Of a DNA stretch of 64,000 nucleotides, positions 46,215-57,736 are shown piece by piece (within the stretch, counting starts at the first letter, position 1; every line of letters begins with the position of its first letter). Origin of the DNA: Paragordius varius (lineage: Eukaryota > Nematomorpha); the NCBI GenBank assembly GCA_964247055.1, contig OZ176055.1, positions 5,580,001 through 5,644,000 of the forward strand. The letters run 5' to 3'. Both the position numbers and the translations under genes were made by a program. Under the pieces are notes generated by a model that had not been told where the DNA came from, ran no database searches, and saw nothing but the letters and a program-made list of their open reading frames with translations.

Positions 46215-49101
46215 TCAAATTTTTGTCATGAGCGTTGAATTGGTTTTATTAGCAACAAGGTGGCTATTGTTTAAAGTTTGCGCATTGCATAGCAAAGGAT
46301 TAGGGATGGTAGAGGAGTGTTTAGCGAGAATAGGTGTAGGCATTGTAGTTTGATTGAATAAATCACTTATATCTTCGTTCTCCAACAAAAATGTGTAATC
46401 GTCATCGAGTAATGCGGTATCCAGCACAAGCGGTGAATAGCAATTCGTAAATTTTGAGGAGAGTGGGCTAATTTTTGTGTCTAGTATGCTGGAGAATGCT
46501 ATAAGAATAATAAAAAGGTTACAAATATAGTGATATACAAAAGAAAACTTGTTATAATCATGTTTATAAATGAAAAAAATGGTGCTATTATAATTTGCGT
46601 CTTTGTTTTTACTGGATGAATGTGTCTTAACAAATACTCAAGATATATTTAAATTAAATTAATAAAATATATATTTTTATCAAAAAACATATATATAAAC
46701 ACTTCAAGATAAATAAACTATGGAGTATTACAAATGGAGAACTTTAATATGGATTATGACATATAAACTACAAACATCAAATTTTTTTAATTAAGCGTAA
46801 ACCTTTAAAATTTCTAAATAAATTTATTGAAACAATGCTAAAAAATGCAATAAAATGAAAAATATCAAACTATAAATATACCATCTTCAAAAAGGCTTGT
46901 AAAGGGATTGTTTGCATTAAAGTTATTGCCAAAAGATGAAGTACTATGAGATTTAACAAGCACTGTTTCTTCGATTGGGGATAAATAAACGGAAGCTGAT
47001 ATATTAGTATTACTTTCTGTGGAAGTTTTAAATGCATCGCAGTGCTTTTTGATTGGTAACTGCATATTTTTTGCATCAGTCCGTAAAATGTTAGATTGGG
47101 TGTTATGTATGTTTGCATTATTTGTTAATACACAATTGTTTGTGGTATTAGATAATTTTGAGTTCGTTCTATTTGTAAAGGAATCTGAAAATTCTTCGTT
47201 TGTGCAAAGGTATACTTCAATTTCACCGGCTGGACTTTTGAGCCAAGCTTGATGATTGCTCTAAAAAACAATCAACATAATTGGCAACTTTTTTCAGCAG
47301 TTAATTTAAACTTTATATCTTTAAAAAATGTTTGGTGAATTTTTGTTGCTTTTAAAAATATTGGGGTTTAAATAAAGGACAAAATAATCAAAAAGTTTGG
47401 AATTAAGGACAATGGAAATCGGAACCCCCATCATATACGTTAAATTAAATAAAAAATTAAATCCTTAAAAATAGGACAATTAGCGACAAAGACATAGATT
47501 TAAAATAAAAAAATTAATTTCGCAAGAACAAAATTGGATTATGGCCTATTATGTAAAGTTCAATTTGAATAACTAATTAGTGCAAACGCGTGGCAACAAC
47601 ATATGAATATGTCACATGTCAATTTATATTTAAACTGGAGTTAGTAATCACAAAAGAACAATATTTAGTTTCCATCTAGTCCATGAATAGATAAAAATAC
47701 GTTAATCATGATAAATTTTTATTGAAATCTTTTGCAAAGACTTTTTAAAATTAATATATATACAGTAGTAGGATCAGAGGTGACCATGAGATCAGTGTTG
47801 GATGGGGCTTTGATTGCAAGGATTGTTTTATTATGGAAATATTCAAGTTCACGAATCGACTGGTATGGTATATATAGTTGATTTACATTTTTAACATTTT
47901 CATTCAGAGCTTTTAGTTGGGCAGTAGCTTCCGCAATTTGGGCATCCAGAGTATTTTCAATTGTTTGAAGTTCAGATAGTTCTAAAGTGTAATAATATTG
48001 TAGGATCATAATTTAAAGCAAATATTTTGCAAAATAATATGTCAAGTATAGAAATATTATTTAAAATCACTCTTAAATATTAATGATATATTTTGTCTTT
48101 TAATAAAGCTTTTGGTTTTTTAAAAATTGTGATTGTAAAAACAAAATTTTACATTTCTTATATAAGGTTATTACTGTAACAGTAATATAAAATTTAATCT
48201 AAAATATAAAATTAAAAAATATACCTTGTTGTTGATAAGACCCCGCACAATTGTTTTCTAAAATAGGATTACCACTTTCTGTTAAAGGAGCTCCACTAAA
48301 CATAAAAAAGCGTTTTAAATTACAATCATTTTTTAATATTCCAATTTTATACTAGGTATTTCATAAAAATTATTATAAAGATACTACCGACATTAAATAT
48401 AAAAAAGCAATGCCTTTTTGTATCATAAACAATTTTTAACTATTAATGTGTCGAATCTTTTTATGCAAATACACCATTAAAAATATGCCATAAGTAGTAA
48501 TATTACATCCATTTAACATTGTTTTTCGAATTCTTTTCGACCAATTTAATCCCTTCTAGGACGTTCGTGATATCATAAATTCTCCGTTTTTGCACTTCCA
48601 AAACTTCCGCAGCTTTGTTTAAATCAACAACCTAAAAACAGAACATGTTGTATAAAATGTCAAATAATATTATATATTAAGTATTTACCCCATCTTCCGA
48701 TTTACCAAAAAGAGCCACAAACTTTTTTGTAAGCATACCCAATGAAGTAAAATACCTAACCTTATCAGGAGTACCTTTTAATTTATAAAAATTAACAAAC
48801 TTTGATCCGGGCTATAAAAGGAAGTTTTGCCACGCTTAGATGGTGTGCAATTAGTTTGCTCATTTTGTTCCAGTATCAAACGCCGTTTAGCCTGAGAATA
48901 TATTAGATGAATTACTTGGAAACTTTTGAAAGCACTGTCTGGAGTAATTGCGTCATTCGTTCCATAATTATGAAAATATGAAATATTGGACTCTGGAGTT
49001 AAATGCGTTGATTTCAAATATTTCAATCCATTTTGATACAACTCAAAATTTTGATTTAGAGCATCATGTATGGTTGGATTAGAATAATTAAGTACGCTCA
49101 T
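46215..49101 (-). CDS. E2F: Activator-type E2F transcription factor
   Basis: Exons 49101-48801, 48774-48689, 48631-48507, 48295-48225, 47981-47764, 47260-46882 and 46498-46215 give 487 residues. The winged-helix DNA-binding domain is [17 protein letters not shown] plus [20 protein letters not shown], ending KNSKNNVKW. The dimerisation coiled coil and marked box follow ([40 protein letters not shown]). Near the C-terminus is a pocket-protein binding motif ([18 protein letters not shown]), comparable to the DYxFxLExxxxIxDLF of E2F1-3. It should pair with DP and control G1/S genes under Rb. The start is the ATG at 49101; an upstream in-frame ATG would add a hydrophobic leader. Intron 1 is 26 bp, intron 2 is 57 bp. 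Confidence 0.95.
48775..48800 (-). other. E2F: 26-bp spliceosomal intron of E2F
   Basis: GTTTGTTAAT...TTAAAAG, phase 1. Not a multiple of three and it contains an in-frame stop. Removal joins SFYSPDQ to [13 protein letters not shown], restoring the E2F DNA-binding domain frame. Confidence 0.86.
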
Positions 49102-49356
49102 ATTTAACAAAATGTGTAAAAGTAATAAACAGCGGGAAATTAAAAGTTCCCGCAAAATAGAGAAAGGAATTATTTTTATTGGCTTAAAAGGTGTGCCTTA
49201 TGCATGAACGACTTTGCGGTTTGTTTATTTTTTTATAAATAATAAAGTAATATTTTCAATAATTCTGGACTTTTTCGCGTATAGAAATATTTTTTACAAT
49301 TTCAGATTTTTAAATTTTTATATTGCTTTCATATAATATCGAATGATTATTTGTTT

Positions 49357-49827
49357 TTAACACTTGGATACAACACATTTATCTCAGTTCATCCTTCGAT
49401 TCTGGGATAATTGGATAGCCCAGACCTGTCACTTATATAATATCAATAAACTAAAATATGTAATAAACTCAAAAATACTTGATATTACTTATTTTGATGT
49501 GAAACTCAAAGGTAAAAATTTCGTCAACGTAACATGTGTGCATTGGCTAAATTGCAAAATAATACAAAAAAACACTTTTTCTATTATTATCAATGTTGAT
49601 GTAATTTAAATAAAAATTAGCATTTTTACCTTTAAAATTAAATAAAAACGATATTTTGCGAATATTGTGTAAAATAAAAATGGCGTCGAAGTAGTCTGAT
49701 ATGGAACTTTTTTCAAAATTAAATTTTATTAGCTTTTGGTTTATTTATATAATTTTTATCAGAATAAAAGCATAAAATTAAATTGGGGCGTTTTCTTGTA
49801 TTTAGATACCCTAAATCGAAGTGATAA
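49357..49827 (+). mobile_element. TTAA-type MITE upstream of E2F
   Basis: Left end TTAACACTTGGATACAACAC; right end GATACCCTAAATCGAAGTGATAA. Interior AAATGGCGTCGAAGTAG and TTGATATTACTTATTTTGA match the other copies. 471 bp. The right flank is ATAA instead of TTAA. Confidence 0.72.
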
Positions 49828-49997
49828 ATTGATATATATATATATATATATTATATATAGAGTTCATTTTTCATTCAAAATGTAATATATGCCCAGTGCA
49901 CGAACGAGGCATATGAAAAAATCCTCAATTAATATATATCTAATTGATATATTAGGATTATGCTATTTTTAGTGTTTGAGCCATATTAGCCAATTAA

Positions 49998-51047
49998 CAC
50001 TGCGTCCAAAATCGGGGGGTATAAAAAACTTTATGATATATATGGATTATTAATTATTATCGTGGTGCTTTTGGTTTAGGTGCCCTGACGAATAATTTAA
50101 GAAAGTTGTTTATGCTTTTGTGGTGAGTGACCCATATCTGTAATTGGCAGCATAATTTTAAATAAAATTTTTCTCGTTAGCCCTAATAAAATAAACGCAA
50201 TGCCGGGATTGCGGGCTAAATATTTAAAATATATGCAATTTTGATAGGTTAAAAATTTTAAAAAATTCATTTTTCCACAAATTTAATTTTTTGAAAAATT
50301 TGTCGAAGCTTTCTTCATACTATTTTGAATGATAAAAACTGGTTAAAAATTTAGTGATTATTTTTTTCTATATGAATCGATAACATTTCTATCGCTTTAG
50401 AGTCTAAATATAAATGTTTGTTCGCATATGTATATTTTTGTAAAAAAACAATATTTATTTAAGATTAATTGAAGACGAAGAAATATTTTAATTAAAATTC
50501 TGAGGTGATAGAAATGTATAACACCATCTAATAATAGAGATAAAGTGTTTTTTTAATGTCTTGCGTTTTTGCACCTCAAAATATTTGGTGGATGTACGCT
50601 TAAAGAAAATTTTGCTAAAAATTCAATTTTTTTATAAGCAGTTTTTAATATATTTTTATATGTTAAAATTTACCATCTATTTAAATAATTTATCGCTCAA
50701 TCTAGGACTTTTCGCGTTTATTTAAAAGATTAGCCCATTTTAGAATAGCAAACAATTTGCTACTTTCGGAGCTCACATCTAAATAATATATTAAAAATAT
50801 TGTTTTGCTTTTTATAGGCAGTTTATTATATATATATTATTGATATATTTTGGAATGAATCTTTTAACTTTCACCTCAACCCAAATTTTGCCATTTACAT
50901 ATATGGAGCTCTTACCACAAAAGTCTAGATAACTTTCTTATGACACTCGTAAGCAAAAGCATCATGATAATCCTGATACATTTTTTTATTCAGAATATAT
51001 ATATTTTAACAGCTTATATTTTATACCCGTCGATTTCGGAAGCAGTG
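49998..51047. mobile_element. CACTGCGTCC-family TIR element, both ends present
   Basis: Left terminus CACTGCGTCCAAAATCGGGG; right terminus (complement) CACTGCTTCCGAAATCGACG. Each is followed inward by GGGTATAAAA, a TA-rich tract, GATGCTTTTG/GGTGCTTTTGG and ACTTTTGTGGTAAG. About 1.05 kb with no coding capacity. The termini suggest a TIR DNA transposon; no clear target duplication, so the superfamily is left open. Confidence 0.75.
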
Positions 51048-51060
51048 CATATAATATACT

Positions 51061-52774
51061 TAGTGTACAAAATCGGGGGTTATAAAAAAATATCATGATT
51101 AAATAAATATATTCTGATAGAAAAAATATATCATGATTTTTTGGTTTCGGCCCTTACGAGTGTTATAAGAAAGTTAATTACACTTTTGTGCTAAGTGCTC
51201 CATATCATAAAATGGCAAAATTTGACCATCTTTTTTGTAATAATTTTTATAATTATTGCTAAATGATTCATTGCAAATAAAACATATCATAAATTACACA
51301 TAAACAAAACAATATTATTAATTTTTAGATGTCGCTCCTAAAGTCCATAACTTTTTTCACTCTTCTAAAATGGGTAAGCTCTCTTAAAATAAGCGTAAAA
51401 ATGCCGGGATTACGCGTTAAATATCATTAATATTGCTAAATTTCCATTTCAAAAAAAGTCGCACTTGACTTGTAAGCCAAGCGTGGCAATGAGCAAGATT
51501 ACTTAAGCCAGCAAGTGTGCACTTGAAGATCGGTGATAAAAAAACACTTAAGTCAAGTCTTTTGCTTATGAATGTAACAGTTTTTTGCCACCCAATTCGA
51601 ATTTTATGGAAATTTTTTTGATCCTTTTCAGCTAAAATTTATGAAATAACGCACAAAAAGATAAACAATAAATACAATATGCATTTATTAAAGTTTTTCA
51701 AACTCCCTGGCACGTATCTTATATAATATTATAGAGTTTTCTAAATTGAGAGCCTGGTAATAATTTTTAGATTAACCATTCGCCCTTAAAACACTTTTCA
51801 ATATTTTACCACACTATTTATTTTATTTGGAGTCCAGTTGCAAATATAATGGGAAGATGTTGATACAATATAACATAATTATTTTTAATTGATTATAAAC
51901 ATTACATTCGATAAAAATTTATGATGAAATAAATTGTTTACATTGGTTAATGGTGAAGTTTTGCTTATAAACGAAGATTTGAAATTTTACAAGATTAATA
52001 TTTAATTATTAATTTTAAGAAATTTTCGAGAATCCAATTTTTTTGCGGTCACGGAATTGATATAAGCATATTTTTTTGTGCCATGTTATTTAATATTAGC
52101 AGAGTTATTCTATAAATTTATCCTCTTTTGTATCCACCCTATGAATAGATTAATTAGCCAAAATTTATCATATTAACAATTTATAATATTAATAAAGGTT
52201 TGAATACATATAAAACCTAAATTTTGTATATAAATAGTTTCCAAAATAATTTTATCCATATTTTTAAATCTGTCAAGTGTGCCCTACACCACACTTGCAA
52301 AATCTTTAAGTTTTACTTGAACATATGATTTTTTATCACCTCCTTATCAAGTTTTCTTGCTTGATTGTCGTGTAATGTTAAATTTTTTTTATCACACGAA
52401 AGCAAGCCATGACTTGAAAAACTTGCAAGTCAAGTCAAAAAAAATTTTTTATCACCCGACCCAAAGTCTGTAATTAAAAAAAGGCATACATTTGAAAATT
52501 TAACTTTAATTTGGTAGAAGCGAACTTCATAATATTTGAGGCTTCGTGAAAACAGTTTAACGCTTTAATATATTATAAAAACACTTTTCCTATATAATTT
52601 GATAATGCTGAACATTTCTATCGCTTCAGAACTTAAGGTTGGTTTTCTTTAAAATTTCCGTGATTTTTGTAAAAAACAAAATTTATATTTAACACCAAAA
52701 TTCTGAGGTAATAATGTTGAACATCATCAAATTATGTAGTAAAAGTGATTTATATATAAAATGTGTTTATACCG
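51061..52774. mobile_element. CACTGCGTCC-family TIR element, truncated and interrupted
   Basis: Starts AGTGTACAAAATCGGGGG and runs in the order of the neighbouring copy (GATTTTTTGGTTTCGGCCC, TACACTTTTGTGCTAAGTGC). It is interrupted at about 51455-52468 by the CTTGACTTG element, then resumes with AAAGGCATACATTTGAAAAT. The right terminus is lost. Confidence 0.55.
51455..52468. mobile_element. Unclassified element rich in CTTGACTTG motifs
   Basis: About 1.0 kb inserted in a TIR element. The left part has GCACTTGACTTGTAAGCC and GGTGATAAAAAAACACTTAA. The right part has the inverse set: TTGCAAGTCAAGTC, TTTTTTATCACCCGACCC, and GCAAGCCATGACTTG. The two ends are imperfect inverted repeats and multiple CTTGACTTG or CAAGTCAAG copies lie near both. 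No coding frame or known family recognised. Confidence 0.5.
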
Positions 52775-53425
52775 GGGCGCCGGATTTCAAATTTTTTTAA
52801 TTTTATTTAAAAAAAAATATACAAATATTTCTAATAATACATAAAAAATCACCCATTTATGAGTAGCCATGACCTTCGATCTTGATCAAAATACTCCTTT
52901 GGTATTATCAATACTAACCAAATGCATTTCCTTATCTATTATATCTCTTCAGTTTACCTTCAAGCGCCTACTTTCTTAATCTCAGCCTGTTCATATCCTT
53001 CGTGAAACCTACCTTCAAATATTCGCTTTAAATCACCAAAGTGTCAGATATAAGGATAGGATCATTATTGATATTATATAATTTTCTAACAAAATTATAT
53101 ATATTGCTTATAAATGTTAAAATTTTTTAAATTTAAAATTGAAATTATAAGGAAGAGCAAATTCGAAAATAAATGTCGATTATATTTTCTTTACCAATTT
53201 AGGGCATAGTATCTACATACATTTTTTTTCTTTTTCCTTTTTTTGTTTCCCTTATAACCTTTTTTTTGGTTGGGCTGAATAAGCATGTTATTTATTCACG
53301 TGTTTCTTTTTATGACGGGTCAAATTTCCCGATCACGGTTTTTTAAAAAAATTGAGGGGTTGCATGTAGGGGGCGCCATCACCGATTCTTGCACCGGATG
53401 CCAGAAATGCAACCTCACTGCTAAT
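52775..53425. mobile_element. Possible TIR element with GGCGCC ends
   Basis: Left CCGGGGCGCCGGATTTCAAA. On the right, GGGGGCGCCATCACCGATTC is followed by GCACCGGATGCCAGAAATGC and AACCTCACTG. The GGCGCC-containing ends resemble some hAT elements. Terminal repeats are weak, so boundaries are approximate. Confidence 0.35.
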
Positions 53426-54046
53426 CAAATATATTAGTTCAAATTTGTTCGAAATATCGTAACGTAAGCAAAATCTTTGATTGGAATTAATGTAGCTTTC
53501 CGATAATTTTTAAAATTTATTTTACCCTATTCAAAGATGAATATTAATTTTATCGGATAATTTTCAGATGATATTTAATATATTTGGTTAATAACTCTTT
53601 TTTGCGATATATATAAAGAAAATAGGGTAAAAACAAAATTATACTATATTAACATACAAATTATATTGGTTGAATTTAATAAATACACATTTATTTTTAT
53701 TTTTATAATTAATTTAAATATTAATTTTGTCACATTACCAAACCTATGATACTTTTAAAAAAAAATATGTACCATACCAATCTTAATCAAATACGGAAAA
53801 TATGTGAAATTTAAAACTTTAAAAACATCACCATATAATGTTTACCTATCTCATACATAAAAAACATTAATTATTTTTATAATGTTGTTTTCAGTTTAAA
53901 CATTACAATTGATTTGTCAACCTTTTCCTTTCAACAAATCACATTATTTGGGAGCATTTAAGCATAAGAAATATTGTCATTTATTCAATCTTATACTTGA
54001 TTTATTTTTATTTGATAAAAATATTTTGTAAAATAAGTTATTATAT
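53426..54046. other. Upstream of CAP gene, nothing recognised
   Basis: AT-rich, no supported feature. Confidence 0.4.
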
Positions 54047-57000
54047 ATGAATCGATTCATAATTCTATTGTTTGGGTTATTCAATTTGATGACGTTTGCC
54101 GAAAGTGCATTCACACAAAAGGATAGAAATTCTATCGTTAGGTATCATAATGAAATTAGGGCCCACGTTAAGCCCCCATCTAATGGCATGTTCAAATTGG
54201 TAAAAAAAATATTCTTATCTTTTTTTCTATCAATTTAATTTTTGTTACCTAGAAATGGAATGAAGACGCTTATGAAAATGTTCAAAAATTCGTGAATGCA
54301 TGTGTGTTTGACCACAATACCAATAAGGAACGGGCCATCAAAAGTAAGAAAATTTTGAATAAATTGAAAAAATAAAAACGGAATATTTACTACTTTTTTT
54401 CCGCCAGGTCACAAAGGTTTTTAACAAAAAAAAATCAAAAAAATTTTCTTTTTGTTTGAAAAAGAGTTGGATGATTAAGATATATTAGTATATTTCGTTA
54501 CTCTCATTAAGTATTAACCCAATCATTACAACTTTATTCTTGTTTTAATAACCATAGTGCTTTAAAGTAATTTGTGATTTCATCCTGTTCCACATTAAGA
54601 TTTGCAAAGGGATAAAGAGAATGATAAATAATGTCATTACTTTCCCAGGGAATTGTTTCAATTCCAATTATTATTATTTTCCAATGTAAACTGAAATAAA
54701 ACCTTTTATTAAAAACTACAAAACACGATTTTTCCATGAATATATAGGAAAATATTTATAGAATATTGAAGATATTTTATATGCGGGCGTTTAATACCGG
54801 GCCCATATTTAAGATGAACCCAGATTTGAGACCAAAAAACGTCATTATTTTTTACAAAGAATTTCTCTTACTTAGGGGAATGAAATTGGGAGATGTATCG
54901 GGATTCTTAAAATGAATTTTGCATTGTTTTCAAAATTAATTTTAGATTATGACAATGATGTGCCAAACAAAGCTTGACTAAGAAAATTAAATTCGTTCTT
55001 AACCGAGCATTTACAGAAAATAAATAAAATATCGTGTAGCATGCCCTGGGTGTTAAATTTGCTTGGTCAGTTTAAATCATTAAGTCGATAAGCTTCAGAT
55101 TTTTTCAGCTTGGTCCACAAATCGCACCGAATTTGGCCATCAACATTAGTTTGTCAAGCATACAGGAATATGGCAATCAAATTTAAATAGTCCAATATTT
55201 CAGCAAAATCTTTCTTATTTTTAGAGAGTATAATAATGCTCTATTTAACTTGGCTCAAATATAAATAAAATCGTAAGAGATCTTTTCATAGCAACATTTC
55301 ATTTATAACCATAAAATATAATAATAACACCTCGGAATTAAACATTTATTATATGATAAAATATACGAAAATTTAACGGATTTTTCCACATTTTTAAACG
55401 GTACACTACTTTGGTGACAAACGACTTTTGAGGATGTATATTACTAATTCTATTTACAGTAAATAAATATAAAATATTTATAGGGTTAAGTAGCTTAAAT
55501 CTTTCAAATTTTATTTCCATTTTTAAAATAAGGAATCTATTCCATGCAAAATGAATATGAAATTATTTCTGTAATTCAATATTGGTGGCGAGGACAAAAT
55601 CTTTAATTTTTTAATAATGCTTACGAATTAGTTACGCTTTTTTATACTATAAAAATAGTTAAAAACTAAAAGTTTTATATTTATTAAAGGTTATTCTAAG
55701 GGCGGTGGTCAAAACATTTATATTAGCACGAAACGCGTTTTCTGGAAAACGGCCATTGAAGATTGGAATAGCGAAAGGAAAAACTTTACATTTGGATCTG
55801 AGAATAACAATTTTACGGACGTTGGTCATTATACTCAAGTATATCATATGTATATAAAAAATACTAAAAGTTGTTTTAATTTACTTAAATCAGTAATTTC
55901 CAAAAAATGTTCTCCTTTTTTCTAAACCGGGTGTATCATGGAGGATAAACACTTTATGGTATACTTATTAATATATACCAATCGGCAGCTTTACGAAAAA
56001 TTTTATAGAAATTATTACAAAAGATTATTGATGCCCTAAAAATGTCTTTATTTATTATCCCAATGTGTTAACAATTTAAATAATTTAGAATAATTTCATC
56101 TCCAAAAAAACGTAATATTTTTGTGGTGTTAAAAAATGTTCTCTCCTTTATATTTACGATTTAAGGGGAATCAAAAATGCATATTCCGCACACATTCATA
56201 ATAAGTAATATTTAAAATCATTATTTTCAGAATATAGGAATCGGCTGAAAATGTAAATTAATTCAAATATTAAATAATAATATTTAATTGAACCAAAAAG
56301 TGACCAACATCTGCTGCGTTAACCTTAAAATACCAACTAAATTTGAATGACAAATGGAATCGTTAAACAAGCGCAATCTAACTTTACTTTCCTTTAAATT
56401 CTAATCATAATAACACATGTTTAGAAGATTTAAGTTAACCAAATGATTTGAACTTAATAGCGCGAAATTTACGATTTTTCGGTAGTTATATTTATTCCAG
56501 ATATTTTTCATAAACTTAAAATAATTATAATACACTTGTCTATAAAAAATGCAATTTATCACCATATTTATTCTCTATTTTCAGTCACCAAAAAACCTAA
56601 ATCACTTGGCCAATTTTGTTTACAATTATTAAATGGGTGAGAGGATATACGATTTTTTAAAATATTATATGCTAATTCTTAGGTTAGAGTGTTTAACGAT
56701 ATTTATTAAATTTATTTTATATTTTAAGCTTGTATGGGGAACAACAAGGGAAGTTGGATGTGCCTACAAAAAATGTCCGGATTTTCATTTATATGCATGC
56801 CATTACTATCCAGGGTATAATTATTAGTTATAAAACTAGCGAAACATATTCATTAATATTAGGGTATTATGCTTTATTTTATACAAGATATGGTTATTTT
56901 AGAAAATATTATTTTTAAAATATGTTTTTGTCAAAATGGTATAATATTTCATTGAAAATATGAATTAATTATTATATTTATCAAATGGTATTTTTCAAAA

Positions 57001-57426
57001 ATAAATAGCGGTAACATCGGTTCTCAATTAAATACTCCGTATCGCAAAGCGGCTGACGGAACACAAAGTTGCAAAGGATGTATTAAAGGATTAGTCTGCG
57101 TAATGAAACCCCCAAATTTAAAAAATCGCTTGCTGGAAAAGTGTGGTAAAAATCAAATATATGTTGATCAATACTTAATACATTGAATCTTTTACTAAAT
57201 TATAATCCGTAAGAAATATTTTCCAATTGATTTTAAATTATAAAAACAATGAAGTTTGATATAAGCTCATGTATGATGTGTAACTTTATGCAATTGGATT
57301 CGAATTTTAGAGACGATATGTGTGGATCAATTGTCAAATTGTGTCGATCTCAAAACTCAAAATAAATGCATTCAATTTCAATCGGATTGTGCGGCAACAT
57401 GTAACAAAAAGTGTCAAAAAATTTAA
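54047..57426 (+). CDS. Secreted CAP (SCP/TAPS) protein with Cys-rich tail
   Basis: Exons 54047-54199, 54253-54343, 55690-55838, 56729-56814, 57009-57145 and 57311-57426 join in phase and give 243 residues. A signal peptide (about residues 1-20, ending FAES) precedes the CAP domain. Its marks are IVRYHNEIRAHVKPP, WNEDAYENVQKFV, GGGQNIYIST (the GENI region), VGHYTQLVWGTTREVGC (CAP1) and HYYPGGNIG (CAP2). A Cys-rich tail follows (CKGCIKGLVC, QSDCAATCNKKCQ), reminiscent of the CRISP/ShK-type hinge and ICR. Such proteins are secreted and are abundant in helminth secretions. Intron 1 is 53 bp, intron 2 is 1,346 bp. Confidence 0.95.
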
Positions 57427-57736
57427 GGATAGTCATTCGAAACCCCATAAATATAGAAATTAGAAAAGATATATTATGTAGAATTTTAGATTTTATTCAA
57501 TTTTTTTATAACCTGACACTTAACAGAATGTATGAGAGCTATATCAATTATTGGCAATGACTAATTTGGTTTATAAAAAATTGACACTGATTTATATTTA
57601 AATTAATAATTCATTCAGTTGATATAAGGTTATCGATTTAACACGTAAAAACTGGCAAAAGGAATTCATATACTAAATATAAAAGATTTATTAATGTAAT
57701 TTAACATAAACTCTACATTACATAAATGTATTTATT
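57427..57736. other. Convergent intergenic spacer
   Basis: 310 bp between the CAP and EIF3L stop codons, AT-rich; nothing else seen. Confidence 0.5.

Noticed and set aside
55659-55847. 62-codon frame on the - strand
   Set aside because: Shadow of CAP exon 3, whose + strand carries the CAP motifs.
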